Part shown: in pieces, positions 18,377 to 30,258 of the stretch
How positions within the stretch are numbered: the stretch's first letter is position 1
How the letters are laid out: the number at the start of each line of letters is the position of its first letter
Assembly (NCBI RefSeq): GCF_013041605.1
Contig: NZ_JABEQC010000008.1
Coordinates: 186,001-250,000, forward strand
Direction of reading: 5' to 3'
DNA length: 64,000 nucleotides
From: Vibrio plantisponsor
Lineage (GTDB): Bacteria > Pseudomonadota > Gammaproteobacteria > Enterobacterales > Vibrionaceae
Translations under genes and position numbers: made by a program
Notes under the pieces: model-generated
Seen by the model: the letters and a program-made list of their open reading frames with translations, nothing else
Database searches by the model: none
What the model was told of the DNA's origin: nothing

Positions 18377-19177
18377 CTATCCTTGCCAGTGGTAGAGTGC
18401 AGGAATTTCGATCAACTGCTGTTCGAACTGCACCAAAGTTGTTTGAGGATTAATTTCTACCAGCATTACACCGTCTGACAACATATCCCCTTCGTGATAT
18501 TCCACACCATTCATTTTTATCCAACGCTTACTTTCAGAGCTGGCATAAACGTGGGTCTGAAAATCCATCGCGGGTAATTGACCTGAGTACTTATCAGCAT
18601 TTTGCACCAAGGATATCGCTCTTGAATTACTTCGTTTAGAGGCGCTAGCTGTGCTTTTCATCGCAGACTCTACTCTCATGGCAAGCGCAGGCGAAAGACC
18701 ACTCAGATCCAGTTGTTCGAGATTTAAAGGGGTATTCTCTTTCTGCACGGAAGTTGAGGGCTCTGGTGTTTTAACCTCAGTTGTTTTAGCAACTGTCGTT
18801 TCATTGGTTTGCTTAGTATCAATTGATGGTGTGTCTTCCGTTTCAGCTAAAAGCTGTTTAGTTTGAGCAGGAATCAGATAGGTACTTTTTAGCTCAGTAA
18901 ACTCAGGGTAAGGCAGAAACTCAACCGGTGCTGGAATTTGTTCCACTAGCGCAGGCTGGCTCATTACTTGAGTGATATTCTGTTGCTGAAGTTGATAACT
19001 TTGATAGCTCAGCAGCGAGACAGTCACAGCACTCGGTACAATCAACAATAAGCTGTGATACCAGCGGAAAAGCATGGACTTCTCAGCAGAGATAGTCGCA
19101 GAGCTATACCCATGAGTCATAGTATTAGACTGGTAACCTTGGTGTGACGATTTCAGCGCATTCATTACTTGCGACAT
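18377..19177 (-). CDS. gspB: General secretion pathway protein B (GspB/ExeB)
   Basis: GspB is the inner-membrane partner of GspA; the pair helps assemble the type II secretin GspD across the peptidoglycan in Aeromonas and Vibrio. The 266-residue protein has a short cytoplasmic N-terminus, one transmembrane helix (about 40-58, WYHSLLLIVPSAVTVSLLSY), a low-complexity periplasmic linker rich in T, E and P, and a C-terminal GspB domain (about 195-266) with KWIKMNGVEY-like residues (RWIKMNGVEYHEGDML). Its ATG overlaps the gspA stop (TAATG), so translation is coupled. Confidence 0.92.
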   Translation of the reverse strand: MSQVMNALKSSHQGYQSNTMTHGYSSATISAEKSMLFRWYHSLLLIVPSAVTVSLLSYQSYQLQQQNITQVMSQPALVEQIPAPVEFLPYPEFTELKSTYLIPAQTKQLLAETEDTPSIDTKQTNETTVAKTTEVKTPEPSTSVQKENTPLNLEQLDLSGLSPALAMRVESAMKSTASASKRSNSRAISLVQNADKYSGQLPAMDFQTHVYASSESKRWIKMNGVEYHEGDMLSDGVMLVEINPQTTLVQFEQQLIEIPALYHWQG

Positions 19178-20802
19178 TATGCACCTCCTACCAAGTGTGA
19201 CGCACCGAGTTTAGGAGCGTCCAGCTTAGGTGCATCTTGCTGAGTAAGCAGCTCCAGACGACGCAGGGTTTGTTCTCCCGCAATGCCATCCACATACATA
19301 TTCTGCCAGCGCTGGAATAAGGAAACCTTACGCTTTACTTCGTCATCAAACACTTGTGTTTCCCGCTCCGGCTCGCCCAGAATTTGCGATAACTTGCGAT
19401 CAAGAAGAGCAATCTCCTGTCCTTTCATTCCTCTCTTCAAGGTCTGCTTAAAACTGGCTTGCCAAGTTAGATGAAACTCACCATTCCACAACGGAGATAT
19501 CCACTGTTTATCAATACGTATATGTTCGCCATTCACCAGAAGCTCCAGCTCATCTCCATTTAAGCGATACAACACTGCGTAACTCGGCTTGTTATCAACC
19601 TCAAGCGTTAACACCACCGGCATATTGAGCTGAGAAAGAGTCTGCCAGTCACCTTGACTTGGCATGCATTGCAAAAGCGATGAGCTATCCGACTGACAAA
19701 ACGTATCTGTTACCGATGCCTGATATCCCCAGACTGCATAGAGAGCACGCAGAGCACTACTTAGGTCCTCAGCTTGAATGAGAACCTCTTCAACTTGTTT
19801 TGGAAATACCGTTTCTTGCAGCGCTGGTTTTGCTTCTGGCAGTGGCCAATGATGAGCCACCTGCTCATTGATGATAGGTGGAAGCCAATACGCACTTGCG
19901 GCAGCTAAAGAAAGGCCGATTAAACTGCACGTCGCAGCAACAAAAGGGAAACGCGCAGAAGAAGGTTTTGCATCCGAGCGCTGATAGACCGTTGATTGAA
20001 AGCTCATCACTTGCTGGCAAGCCCATTTTACTCGCTCTAAACCGAGTTCTTTTTCACCAGCTTTAAATGCACCTTTCAAGCTGTTGTCACAGACTAAATT
20101 AATCAGCCGCGGAATTCCGTGGGTTTCACGAGCAATCCACTTGGCGCATTTGTTAGAGAACAAATTGCCATCGCCACCCGCTTGTTGCAGACGAAAACGG
20201 ATGTAATGAGCCGTTTCGACGTCATCGAGAGGCAGCAGATGATATCGACCAGTAATTCGCTGTGCTAGCTGGCGAAGCTGAGGCAGTTGAAGTTTCTGTT
20301 GCAGTTCAGGTTGACCGATGAGTAACACCTTCAACAGCTTTCGGCTGTCTGTTTCTAGATTGGTCAGCAGTCTTAGTTGTTCTAAAACATCGGGCGCAAG
20401 GTGCTGTGCTTCATCGATAATCAGCAGGATCTGAATACCAGCAGCATGCTTATCCAAAAGAAATTGGTTAAGAGCCTGACTGAGTTTTTTGATCGTCGCT
20501 TTTTTTCCATAACTAACGGCAAACTCATCACAAATGGCTTCCAGCAGCTCTTGTTCTGAAAAGGTTGGATTAAGAATAAATCCAGCTTGAGTATTGGCAG
20601 GCAAATTATCCAGAATCGCTTTCGCTACGGTCGTTTTCCCAGTACCAACCTCGCCAGTCAACATGGCAAAACCACCACCGTCACCCAATCCTTCTTGCAG
20701 ATGGGAAATAGCCTCTTGGTGACGTTGACTTAAATACAAATAGCGAGAATTCGGCACAATTGAGAAAGGTAACTCAGTTAAACCGAAAAATTGTTGATAC
20801 AT
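19177..20802 (-). CDS. gspA: General secretion pathway ATPase GspA (ExeA)
   Basis: This membrane ATPase acts with GspB in secretin assembly. The 541 residues hold an N-terminal AAA domain with Walker A GEVGTGKTT near 50-58 and Walker B ILLIIDEAQH near 126-135, one transmembrane helix near 285-305 and a C-terminal peptidoglycan-binding domain (about 455-520, LKRGMKGQEIALLDRKL and DGIAGEQTLRRLELL). The start MYQQFFGLTELPFS is the standard family start. It overlaps gspB by one base. The T2SS structural genes are not in this window. Confidence 0.94.
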   Translation of the reverse strand: MYQQFFGLTELPFSIVPNSRYLYLSQRHQEAISHLQEGLGDGGGFAMLTGEVGTGKTTVAKAILDNLPANTQAGFILNPTFSEQELLEAICDEFAVSYGKKATIKKLSQALNQFLLDKHAAGIQILLIIDEAQHLAPDVLEQLRLLTNLETDSRKLLKVLLIGQPELQQKLQLPQLRQLAQRITGRYHLLPLDDVETAHYIRFRLQQAGGDGNLFSNKCAKWIARETHGIPRLINLVCDNSLKGAFKAGEKELGLERVKWACQQVMSFQSTVYQRSDAKPSSARFPFVAATCSLIGLSLAAASAYWLPPIINEQVAHHWPLPEAKPALQETVFPKQVEEVLIQAEDLSSALRALYAVWGYQASVTDTFCQSDSSSLLQCMPSQGDWQTLSQLNMPVVLTLEVDNKPSYAVLYRLNGDELELLVNGEHIRIDKQWISPLWNGEFHLTWQASFKQTLKRGMKGQEIALLDRKLSQILGEPERETQVFDDEVKRKVSLFQRWQNMYVDGIAGEQTLRRLELLTQQDAPKLDAPKLGASHLVGGA

Positions 20803-20890
20803 ACCCCTGCCTCTATCAAAGTGATTAAGCGCAAAGTATCATTGCCGCTGATGATTATCCAATGACATTAATGATTTTTGAGGCGGTTTA

Positions 20891-22108
20891 GTGCAAGTTT
20901 ACCTGGTTGGCGGCGCCGTTCGCGACAAACTACTCGACATCCCTGTTTACGATAAGGACTGGGTTGTAGTGGGAAGTAGCCCTGATGAAATGTTAAGCCA
21001 AGGCTTTACCGCCGTTGGCAAAGACTTTCCTGTCTTCTTACACCCTAAAACCAAGCAAGAATACGCACTTGCCCGTACCGAGAGAAAAACAGGAGCAGGT
21101 TACACAGGCTTCGAATGTCACTTTGCACCCGATGTTACGTTGGAAGAAGATCTGATCAGGCGCGATCTCACGATTAATGCGATGGCACAAGCCGAAGATG
21201 GCACTCTTATCGATCCTTATGGCGGTCAGCGTGATCTTAATGATCGCATCCTACGCCATGTATCCGACGCTTTTATTGAAGATCCGCTGCGTGTTTTACG
21301 CTTAGCCCGCTTCGCAGCAAAACTTTCTCATCTTGGCTTTGTGGTTGCAGAAGAAACCATGGCTCTTATGGCTCAAATCGCGAGTAGTGGCGAGCTTGAG
21401 CATTTAACCGCAGAACGTGTATGGCAAGAGTGGCATAAGTCCCTTTCGACTAAGAATCCTGAAGTATTTCTTTCTGTACTGAGAGATTGCGGCGCATTAA
21501 AGGTGGTACTTCCTGAACTCGATCGTCTGTTTGGTGTTCCTCAACCGGAAAAGTGGCATCCAGAAATTGATACAGGTATTCATACACTTATGGTGGCGAA
21601 ACAAGCGGCTCAACTTTCGCAATCACTGCCAGTGCGATTTGCCGCGCAAGTGCATGATTTAGGGAAAGGTGTCACACCTGAGTCTGAATGGCCAAGCCAT
21701 AAAATGCATTGCCATACAGGCATTAAAATCATCAAGAAACTGTGCGAACGAGTACGCGTGCCGAATGAATTTAAAGAGCTGGCGCTATTGGTTTGTGAGC
21801 AGCACTCAAACATCCACAGAGCAGCAGAGCTGAAAGCCAGTACCAAACTCAAAATTCTCAATAAACTCGACGTATGGCGAAAGCCAGAGTGTTTAGAAGA
21901 AGTGTTACTTTGTTGTCAGGCTGACCATTCAGGTCGTTTAGGTTGCGAAGAGAACTCTTACCCTCAAAAGGCACTATTTGAAGCTGCGTATCAAGCCGCA
22001 CTCAGTATCGAAGTGAAGGATATTATTGCCGATGGCTTTCAGGGCAAAGCGATTCGCGATGAGTTAGAGAAAAGACGGATTGAGGCGATTTCGTCGCTTT
22101 CTAAATAG
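20891..22108 (+). CDS. cca: Multifunctional CCA-adding tRNA nucleotidyltransferase
   Basis: Cca adds or repairs the 3' CCA end of tRNAs. The protein (405 residues) starts with GTG, preceded by GAGGCGG. The class II nucleotidyltransferase head has LVGGAVRD at residues 5-12, the catalytic DKDW near 21-24, RRDLTINAMA near 91-100 and EDPLRVLRLARF near 135-146. The C-terminal half carries an HD domain (VHDLGKG near 255), as in E. coli, where it gives phosphatase and phosphodiesterase activity. Divergent from gspA with 88 bp between. Confidence 0.96.
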   Translation: MQVYLVGGAVRDKLLDIPVYDKDWVVVGSSPDEMLSQGFTAVGKDFPVFLHPKTKQEYALARTERKTGAGYTGFECHFAPDVTLEEDLIRRDLTINAMAQAEDGTLIDPYGGQRDLNDRILRHVSDAFIEDPLRVLRLARFAAKLSHLGFVVAEETMALMAQIASSGELEHLTAERVWQEWHKSLSTKNPEVFLSVLRDCGALKVVLPELDRLFGVPQPEKWHPEIDTGIHTLMVAKQAAQLSQSLPVRFAAQVHDLGKGVTPESEWPSHKMHCHTGIKIIKKLCERVRVPNEFKELALLVCEQHSNIHRAAELKASTKLKILNKLDVWRKPECLEEVLLCCQADHSGRLGCEENSYPQKALFEAAYQAALSIEVKDIIADGFQGKAIRDELEKRRIEAISSLSK

Positions 22109-22159
22109 TCGAAACTGGGAATGAGTATCCTTAATCTTATTTACCAAAAGAAATTCATT

Positions 22160-22261
22160 TTCAAGACAGGTTTGATGGAACAAATTTACAAGGGCATGGA
22201 TGCCCTTGTCTAAGCGCACAGGGAAGTCTTGAGCGATTTGTGGAATCAATCCTGTTTTGAA
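22160..22261. repeat. Foldback (MITE-like) element between cca and eno
   Basis: A nested inverted repeat. The outer arms TTCAAGACAGG and CCTGTTTTGAA (one mismatch) are followed by symmetric inner blocks TTGAT/ATCAA and ACAAAT/ATTTGT with identical GGA spacers. A perfect 10-bp hairpin ACAAGGGCAT/ATGCCCTTGT sits inside (22188-22209). It could be a small mobile repeat or a large RNA hairpin in the cca 3' UTR. No second copy was seen in this window and I do not recognise a named family. Confidence 0.55.
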
Positions 22262-22284
22262 TGTCACCTTACTTTTCTTTACGC

Positions 22285-22312
22285 AAAAAAATACCTCGCC
22301 TAAGCGAGGTAT
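22285..22312 (-). terminator. Intrinsic terminator of eno
   Basis: On the minus strand, TACCTCGC/GCGAGGTA is followed by seven T, 30 bases after the eno stop. Confidence 0.92.
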
Positions 22313-22342
22313 TTATAAAGAACTATAAAGCTAAGCTAAGAA

Positions 22343-23665
<1,323 letters not shown>

Positions 23666-23724
23666 TTAAATGTCAAAACTATAAAGGACAGTTGCACAAC
23701 TTAAAGCAACTGTCCGTATCCTTG

Positions 23725-25437
<1,713 letters not shown>

Positions 25438-25569
25438 TTACCGCCACAACGTGAAATCTATCACACTCAGTTTTTAATTTTTTGCTTCAAATCAAATAGC
25501 CATATCGCAGAATGCAAACAAAGTAATTTAATTGGGTTAATTTTGTCTCAAAAGCCCATTTTCAGAGCT

Positions 25570-26373
25570 TCACTCTAGACCTTTTTCCCGTCTTTTTACT
25601 CGCTCCCACATGCCATCTAACTCTTGCAATGAAAAGTCCGTCAAGGTTTTATCCTGCTCTCTCACTTGAGCCTCAACACCTTGAAAACGCTTTACAAATT
25701 TACGGTTAGCCTTGGTAAGAGCGACCTCAGGATCTTTCTTGAGATGACGAACTAAATTCACCGTGGCAAACAGCAAATCCCCCAGCTCCTCTTCAACTCT
25801 CGACTCATCAACATCGATATTGATGGCTTCGGCAACCACTTCTTCAATTTCTTCATGCACTTTGTCTACAACCGGACCTAAAGTCTCCCAGTCGAAACCG
25901 TATTTTGCGCATTTTTTTTGAATCTTATTCGCTCGCGATAACGCAGGCAGCGATTGTGGTATAGAGTCTAGAATACTTTGCTCGCTTTTGCCTACTTGGG
26001 CTTTTTCGAGGGATTTTTCCCTTTCCCAATTGGCATTCAATTCCGCTTCATCAGCAAATTTTGCATCTGAAAAAACATGAGGATGGCGACGAGTCAGCTT
26101 TTCATTTACCGTTTCCACCACTTCACGAAAATCGAAGAGTCCTTGTTCCTGAGCCATCTGACTGTAGAAAATCACCTGAAACAGTAAGTCACCCAGCTCT
26201 TCTTTTAAGTTGGGCCAATCTTGGTTATGGATGGCGTCCACCACTTCATACGTTTCTTCAATAGTGTATGGAACAACACTTTCAAAAGTCTGCTTCTTAT
26301 CCCAAGGACAACCGTTTTGCGGATCACGTAATTTCGCCATGATGTCGACGAGTTGTTCAATTGGATGTGCCAT
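25570..26373 (-). CDS. mazG: Nucleoside triphosphate pyrophosphohydrolase MazG
   Basis: MazG hydrolyses nucleoside triphosphates to monophosphates; in E. coli it also lowers ppGpp pools during starvation. The 267-residue protein contains two MazG domains. The first has [11 protein letters not shown] near 22-32, [10 protein letters not shown] near 39-48 and [12 protein letters not shown] near 56-67; the second repeats the EExxE and EExxD metal motifs in [11 protein letters not shown] and [13 protein letters not shown]. It follows relA by 70 bp with a terminator between, the same neighbourhood as E. coli (without mazEF). Confidence 0.95.
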   Translation of the reverse strand: MAHPIEQLVDIMAKLRDPQNGCPWDKKQTFESVVPYTIEETYEVVDAIHNQDWPNLKEELGDLLFQVIFYSQMAQEQGLFDFREVVETVNEKLTRRHPHVFSDAKFADEAELNANWEREKSLEKAQVGKSEQSILDSIPQSLPALSRANKIQKKCAKYGFDWETLGPVVDKVHEEIEEVVAEAINIDVDESRVEEELGDLLFATVNLVRHLKKDPEVALTKANRKFVKRFQGVEAQVREQDKTLTDFSLQELDGMWERVKRREKGLE

Positions 26374-26390
26374 GTTGATTTCCTTATAAA

Positions 26391-26423
26391 AGAAAAAGGT
26401 AAGTGACTAATCACTTACCTTTA
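26391..26423 (-). terminator. Terminator between relA and mazG
   Basis: On the minus strand, GGTAAGTGA/TCACTTACC with a 4-base loop is followed by TTTTTCTTTT, after relA and just before mazG. It could be partly read through to give mazG. Confidence 0.82.
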
Positions 26424-26443
26424 ATTTCAATCTGTTATTTGAT

Positions 26444-28666
26444 TTATCCGAGGCGTTTGACCAGCATAACGTCTTTCACTTGTTCTAGTCGCTTAGACAC
26501 ACGAGCCAGAGTTTCGATGTTGTTAACCTCTAGTTCGAAATCCATCGTCACGATTTGGCGCTTGTAGTCGCTGCGGCTCTTCATAGTGAGTACTTTCACC
26601 TTCTCGTTCGCCAGCAGACTCGTGATGTCTTTTAGCAAGCCCACGCGCTCCATCGCTTCCACTCGCAGAGTCAGGATGTAAGAACCCATAAATCCAGAAC
26701 CCCACACAGTGTCGATAATACGTTCAGGTGCGTGGTGGCTTAGTTCTTCCAGCTGCTCACAGTCACTTCTGTGCACCGAAATACCGCGCCCTTGAGTGAT
26801 ATAACCTTTAATTTCATCACCCGGAATTGGCTGGCAACAACGCGCAAGGTGTGTCATCAAGTTATCGACACCTTCCACCACGACCGCATCTTTTTGCGGA
26901 CGGTGAGGAGTTGACGATTTCGATTCGTCTCCCTTGAGCTTTTCAAGTACCAGTTTATCTTCTTCTTCCGCCGTCGGCTTATTCACTAACGCGTTGATGT
27001 GGTTAACGATTTGGTTAATACGTAGGTCACCACTACCGACACCAACATAAAGCTCATCAGCGCTATTAACGTTAAAGCGTTTCAGAGCGTATTGCTCTGC
27101 GTCTTTTAACGTTGCCCCGATTTTCGATAACTCTGTTTCTAGAATTTCACGCCCTGCTTCGAGATTCTTCTCTCGGCTCTGCTTACGGAACCAAGCATTG
27201 ATCTTCGCACGAGCACGACCTGAATGAACAAAGCCCGTTGCTGGGTTTAGCCAATCGCGAGACGGGTTCGGCTCTTTCGCTGTGATGATTTCAACTTGGT
27301 CACCCATATGAAGTTTATGGGTGAATGGCACAATACGCCCGCCAACTTTGGCACCAATACAGCGATGCCCCACTTCAGAGTGAATGTGGTATGCGAAATC
27401 CAGTGGCGTTGCGCCCATTGGCAGGTCGACAACATCACCACGCGGCGTAAAGGCATACACACGGTCATCAAACACTTGGCTGCGAAGTTCATCCAACATC
27501 TCACCGGAGTCAGACATCTCTTCTTGCCAATCAATCAGTTTACGTAGCCAAGTAATTTTCTCGTCGTAGCCGCTACGTCCGCTGCTTGCACCTTCTTTAT
27601 ATTTCCAGTGCGCAGCGACCCCCAGTTCAGACTCTTCATGCATCTGCTTAGTACGGATCTGAATCTCAATGGTTTTGCCTTCAGGGCCAAGAATCACAGT
27701 ATGAATCGACTGATAACCGTTCGGTTTCGGGTTTGCGACATAATCATCAAACTCGCTAGGCAAATGCTTAAACTGGGTATGAACCACACCAAGCGCGGCA
27801 TAACAGTCTTGCAGCTTATCCGCGATGATACGCACGGCGCGCACATCAAACAGTTCATCAAATGCCAGATTCTTCTTCTGCATTTTGCGCCAGATACTGT
27901 AAATGTGCTTCGGACGACCGCTGACTTCAGCATTGATATTCGCCGCTTTCATTTCCGCGCTTAAGTTGTCCACAAAGTCACGGATGTACTGTTCGCGAAC
28001 GATACGACGCTCAGACAGCTGTTTCGCTATCTGTTTATAAGTGTCGGGTTGTTGGTAGCGGAATGCGTAGTCTTCGATTTCCCACTTGAGCTGACCGATA
28101 CCTAATCGGTTCGCCAGTGGTGCATAGATGTTGGCACACTCTTTTGCCGCTGAACGACGAACCTCATCCGGTTGATCTTTCACTTCACGAAGGTTACAGA
28201 TTCGCTCTGCAAGCTTGATAACCACGCAACGGAAGTCATCCACCATCGCCAACAACATACGACGTACGTTATCGACTTGTGCTGACGCTTCACTGCCTTG
28301 CATGGTGATATTCAGTTGACCAATCGCTGCCATCTCTTCGACGCCAGCAATTAATTTAATGATCTCTTTACCGTAATGTTCTTCGACTTCTTCGCGATCC
28401 ACTAAGCCACTGGTCGCAATTGGGAACAACAACGCTGCCACCAGCGTTGGGCGGTCCATCGATAAAGTGATCAGAATTTCGATCATTTCGCGGCCACGCC
28501 ACAACAATAGCGGGCCTTTAGCATTGCCCACCAAGAATTGCTCACATTGGTGATACACCTCTGTAAGCTTTGCCGCTGTTTTTGGGTCTTGCCGTAAACT
28601 AGAAATCCACTTTTCTAGCTCAAACTGTTCGTCTGGGTTTAAGTGTGCGCTACGTACCGCGACCAT
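26444..28666 (-). CDS. relA: GTP pyrophosphokinase RelA, (p)ppGpp synthetase I
   Basis: RelA senses uncharged tRNA on the ribosome and makes pppGpp, triggering the stringent response. The 740-residue protein shows the N-terminal pseudo-hydrolase region, the synthetase domain (RPKHIYSIWRKMQKK, FDELFDVRAVRII, NGYQSIHT), the TGS domain (YAFTPRGDVVDLPMGATP), the zinc-finger region (MTHLARCCQPIPGDEIKGY) and a C-terminal ACT domain. The HD-type hydrolase motif is not intact (FPIATSGLVD where SpoT has HD), which separates RelA from SpoT. Upstream rlmD is on the same strand with 110 bp between. Confidence 0.97.
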   Translation of the reverse strand: MVAVRSAHLNPDEQFELEKWISSLRQDPKTAAKLTEVYHQCEQFLVGNAKGPLLLWRGREMIEILITLSMDRPTLVAALLFPIATSGLVDREEVEEHYGKEIIKLIAGVEEMAAIGQLNITMQGSEASAQVDNVRRMLLAMVDDFRCVVIKLAERICNLREVKDQPDEVRRSAAKECANIYAPLANRLGIGQLKWEIEDYAFRYQQPDTYKQIAKQLSERRIVREQYIRDFVDNLSAEMKAANINAEVSGRPKHIYSIWRKMQKKNLAFDELFDVRAVRIIADKLQDCYAALGVVHTQFKHLPSEFDDYVANPKPNGYQSIHTVILGPEGKTIEIQIRTKQMHEESELGVAAHWKYKEGASSGRSGYDEKITWLRKLIDWQEEMSDSGEMLDELRSQVFDDRVYAFTPRGDVVDLPMGATPLDFAYHIHSEVGHRCIGAKVGGRIVPFTHKLHMGDQVEIITAKEPNPSRDWLNPATGFVHSGRARAKINAWFRKQSREKNLEAGREILETELSKIGATLKDAEQYALKRFNVNSADELYVGVGSGDLRINQIVNHINALVNKPTAEEEDKLVLEKLKGDESKSSTPHRPQKDAVVVEGVDNLMTHLARCCQPIPGDEIKGYITQGRGISVHRSDCEQLEELSHHAPERIIDTVWGSGFMGSYILTLRVEAMERVGLLKDITSLLANEKVKVLTMKSRSDYKRQIVTMDFELEVNNIETLARVSKRLEQVKDVMLVKRLG

Positions 28667-28776
28667 CTTTTTATCCTAATTCTTATAATTTGCGAGCTAT
28701 TCTACTCTGGTTAGACAACGGAAGTCCGTTACCTAACCAAGTTTTACACTTTTGCTTTTTTACTTTTTACAAATAA

Positions 28777-30096
28777 CTATATTTTTACAAATAGAGCCAT
28801 TGACTCTAAATGGCTGGTATGTGGGAACATATCCAACATACCGAGTTTTTTCAGCTGATATCCCTGCTCAAGTAAGCTTTGGCTATCACGAGCAAGCGTA
28901 GCAGGATTACATGAAACATACACAACTCGCTCAGCACCTAAACTGGCAAGTTGGTCAACTATACCTACCGCGCCTGCACGTGCAGGATCAAGCAGAACCT
29001 TGTTAAACTGCTGCTGTGCCCAGATTTCCCCTACGAACTCTTGTTCAAGATTTGCCTGATAAAATTCAACATTCGTAATCTTGTTGTGCAGAGCATTGCT
29101 TTTCGCAATCTCTACCATTTCATCCACACCTTCAATTCCGACAACTTTATCGGCTAACTTTGCTAACGGCAGGCTGAAGTTACCTAAACCGCAGAACAAA
29201 TCTAACACACGGTCGTCTTTTTGAACGTCCAACCACTCAAGCGCCTGTTCAACCATTTCTTGGTTAACCTGCTGGTTTACCTGAATAAAATTGCTTGGCA
29301 GAAACGGGATAGTGACGCCCACTTCTTGATAGTAAGCCTGCTCACCCAGCACTTTATCCAATTGATTAGCATTCGGCATAACATAAAGGGTTAACTGATG
29401 TTGCTGCGCGAACTCTTTTAGCGCAGAAAGGTCTTTATCCGCTAGAGGAGATAAATGACGCAGCACCAATACCGACGTATTGTCGCCTTTCACCAGTTCA
29501 ACGTGACCAAGCTGGTCAGGCTTTTTAAAGACACTGAGCAGAGATTTCAGTTCCGGTAACAACGCATTTAAGCTGGGTTCTAGCACAGCACAATCCGTCA
29601 CGGTGACAATCTCTTTACTCTGCTTACGGCGAAAACCGAACTGAAGTTGCTGGCTTTTCTTATCCCACATCATGCTGATACGAGCACGGCGGCGATAACC
29701 TTTATCGACACCAGAAACCGGAGCCGAAAGCGCAAGTTCTTGTCCTGCGAATTTAGTCATCAACTGACTCAGGGTTTGCTGCTTATGTTCAATCTGAGCG
29801 TCACGCGACAGATGCTGCAAATCACAACCGCCACACTGAGCATAATGAGGGCAGAAAGGCACAGTGCGCTGCTGACTTGGCTTAAGCACTCTAATCAGCT
29901 TTGCGCGTGCAAACTTACTTTTACTTTCCGTCAGCTGAATCAGTACTTCTTCATCCGCTAATGCGCCATCGATAAAGACGGGTTTCTTATCCAGATAGGC
30001 AATGCCTGCGCCTAAATGATCGAGCTTCTGAACGCTCACTGCTTGATGTTTAGTCTCTAAAGCGATGCGCTTTTTCGGTTGGAAGAAACGTGCCAT
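28777..30096 (-). CDS. rlmD: 23S rRNA (uracil-1939-C5)-methyltransferase
   Basis: This SAM-dependent enzyme methylates U1939 of 23S rRNA. The 439-residue protein has an N-terminal TRAM domain, an iron-sulfur cluster site with cysteines at about 82, 88 and 91 ([16 protein letters not shown]) and a fourth near 168 (TDCAVL), then the Rossmann methyltransferase domain with [14 protein letters not shown] and the catalytic cysteine in [11 protein letters not shown] near the C-terminus. The place upstream of relA matches E. coli, supporting RlmD rather than RlmC or TrmA. Divergent from barA. Confidence 0.96.
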   Translation of the reverse strand: MARFFQPKKRIALETKHQAVSVQKLDHLGAGIAYLDKKPVFIDGALADEEVLIQLTESKSKFARAKLIRVLKPSQQRTVPFCPHYAQCGGCDLQHLSRDAQIEHKQQTLSQLMTKFAGQELALSAPVSGVDKGYRRRARISMMWDKKSQQLQFGFRRKQSKEIVTVTDCAVLEPSLNALLPELKSLLSVFKKPDQLGHVELVKGDNTSVLVLRHLSPLADKDLSALKEFAQQHQLTLYVMPNANQLDKVLGEQAYYQEVGVTIPFLPSNFIQVNQQVNQEMVEQALEWLDVQKDDRVLDLFCGLGNFSLPLAKLADKVVGIEGVDEMVEIAKSNALHNKITNVEFYQANLEQEFVGEIWAQQQFNKVLLDPARAGAVGIVDQLASLGAERVVYVSCNPATLARDSQSLLEQGYQLKKLGMLDMFPHTSHLESMALFVKI

Positions 30097-30258
30097 GTTC
30101 TGTGCCTAATGTATTAGTTTTTGCCCCAGCGTCACTATTCTGCTTGGGGAGCATTGTCGAAGCTAAGGTTCTTGAATTAAGCTAACCATAATTTGAGTAG
30201 TTGGCTAGCTGCAAAGTTGGCTATTTTCCCATATCCACACCATGATGTTTAGACAATA

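Noticed and set aside
22064..22267. 67-codon minus-strand frame in the cca-eno gap
   Set aside because: It overlaps the cca 3' end and the foldback repeat; it is better explained by the repeat.
27608..27964. 118-codon plus-strand frame within relA
   Set aside because: Antisense shadow of the conserved RelA synthetase region.
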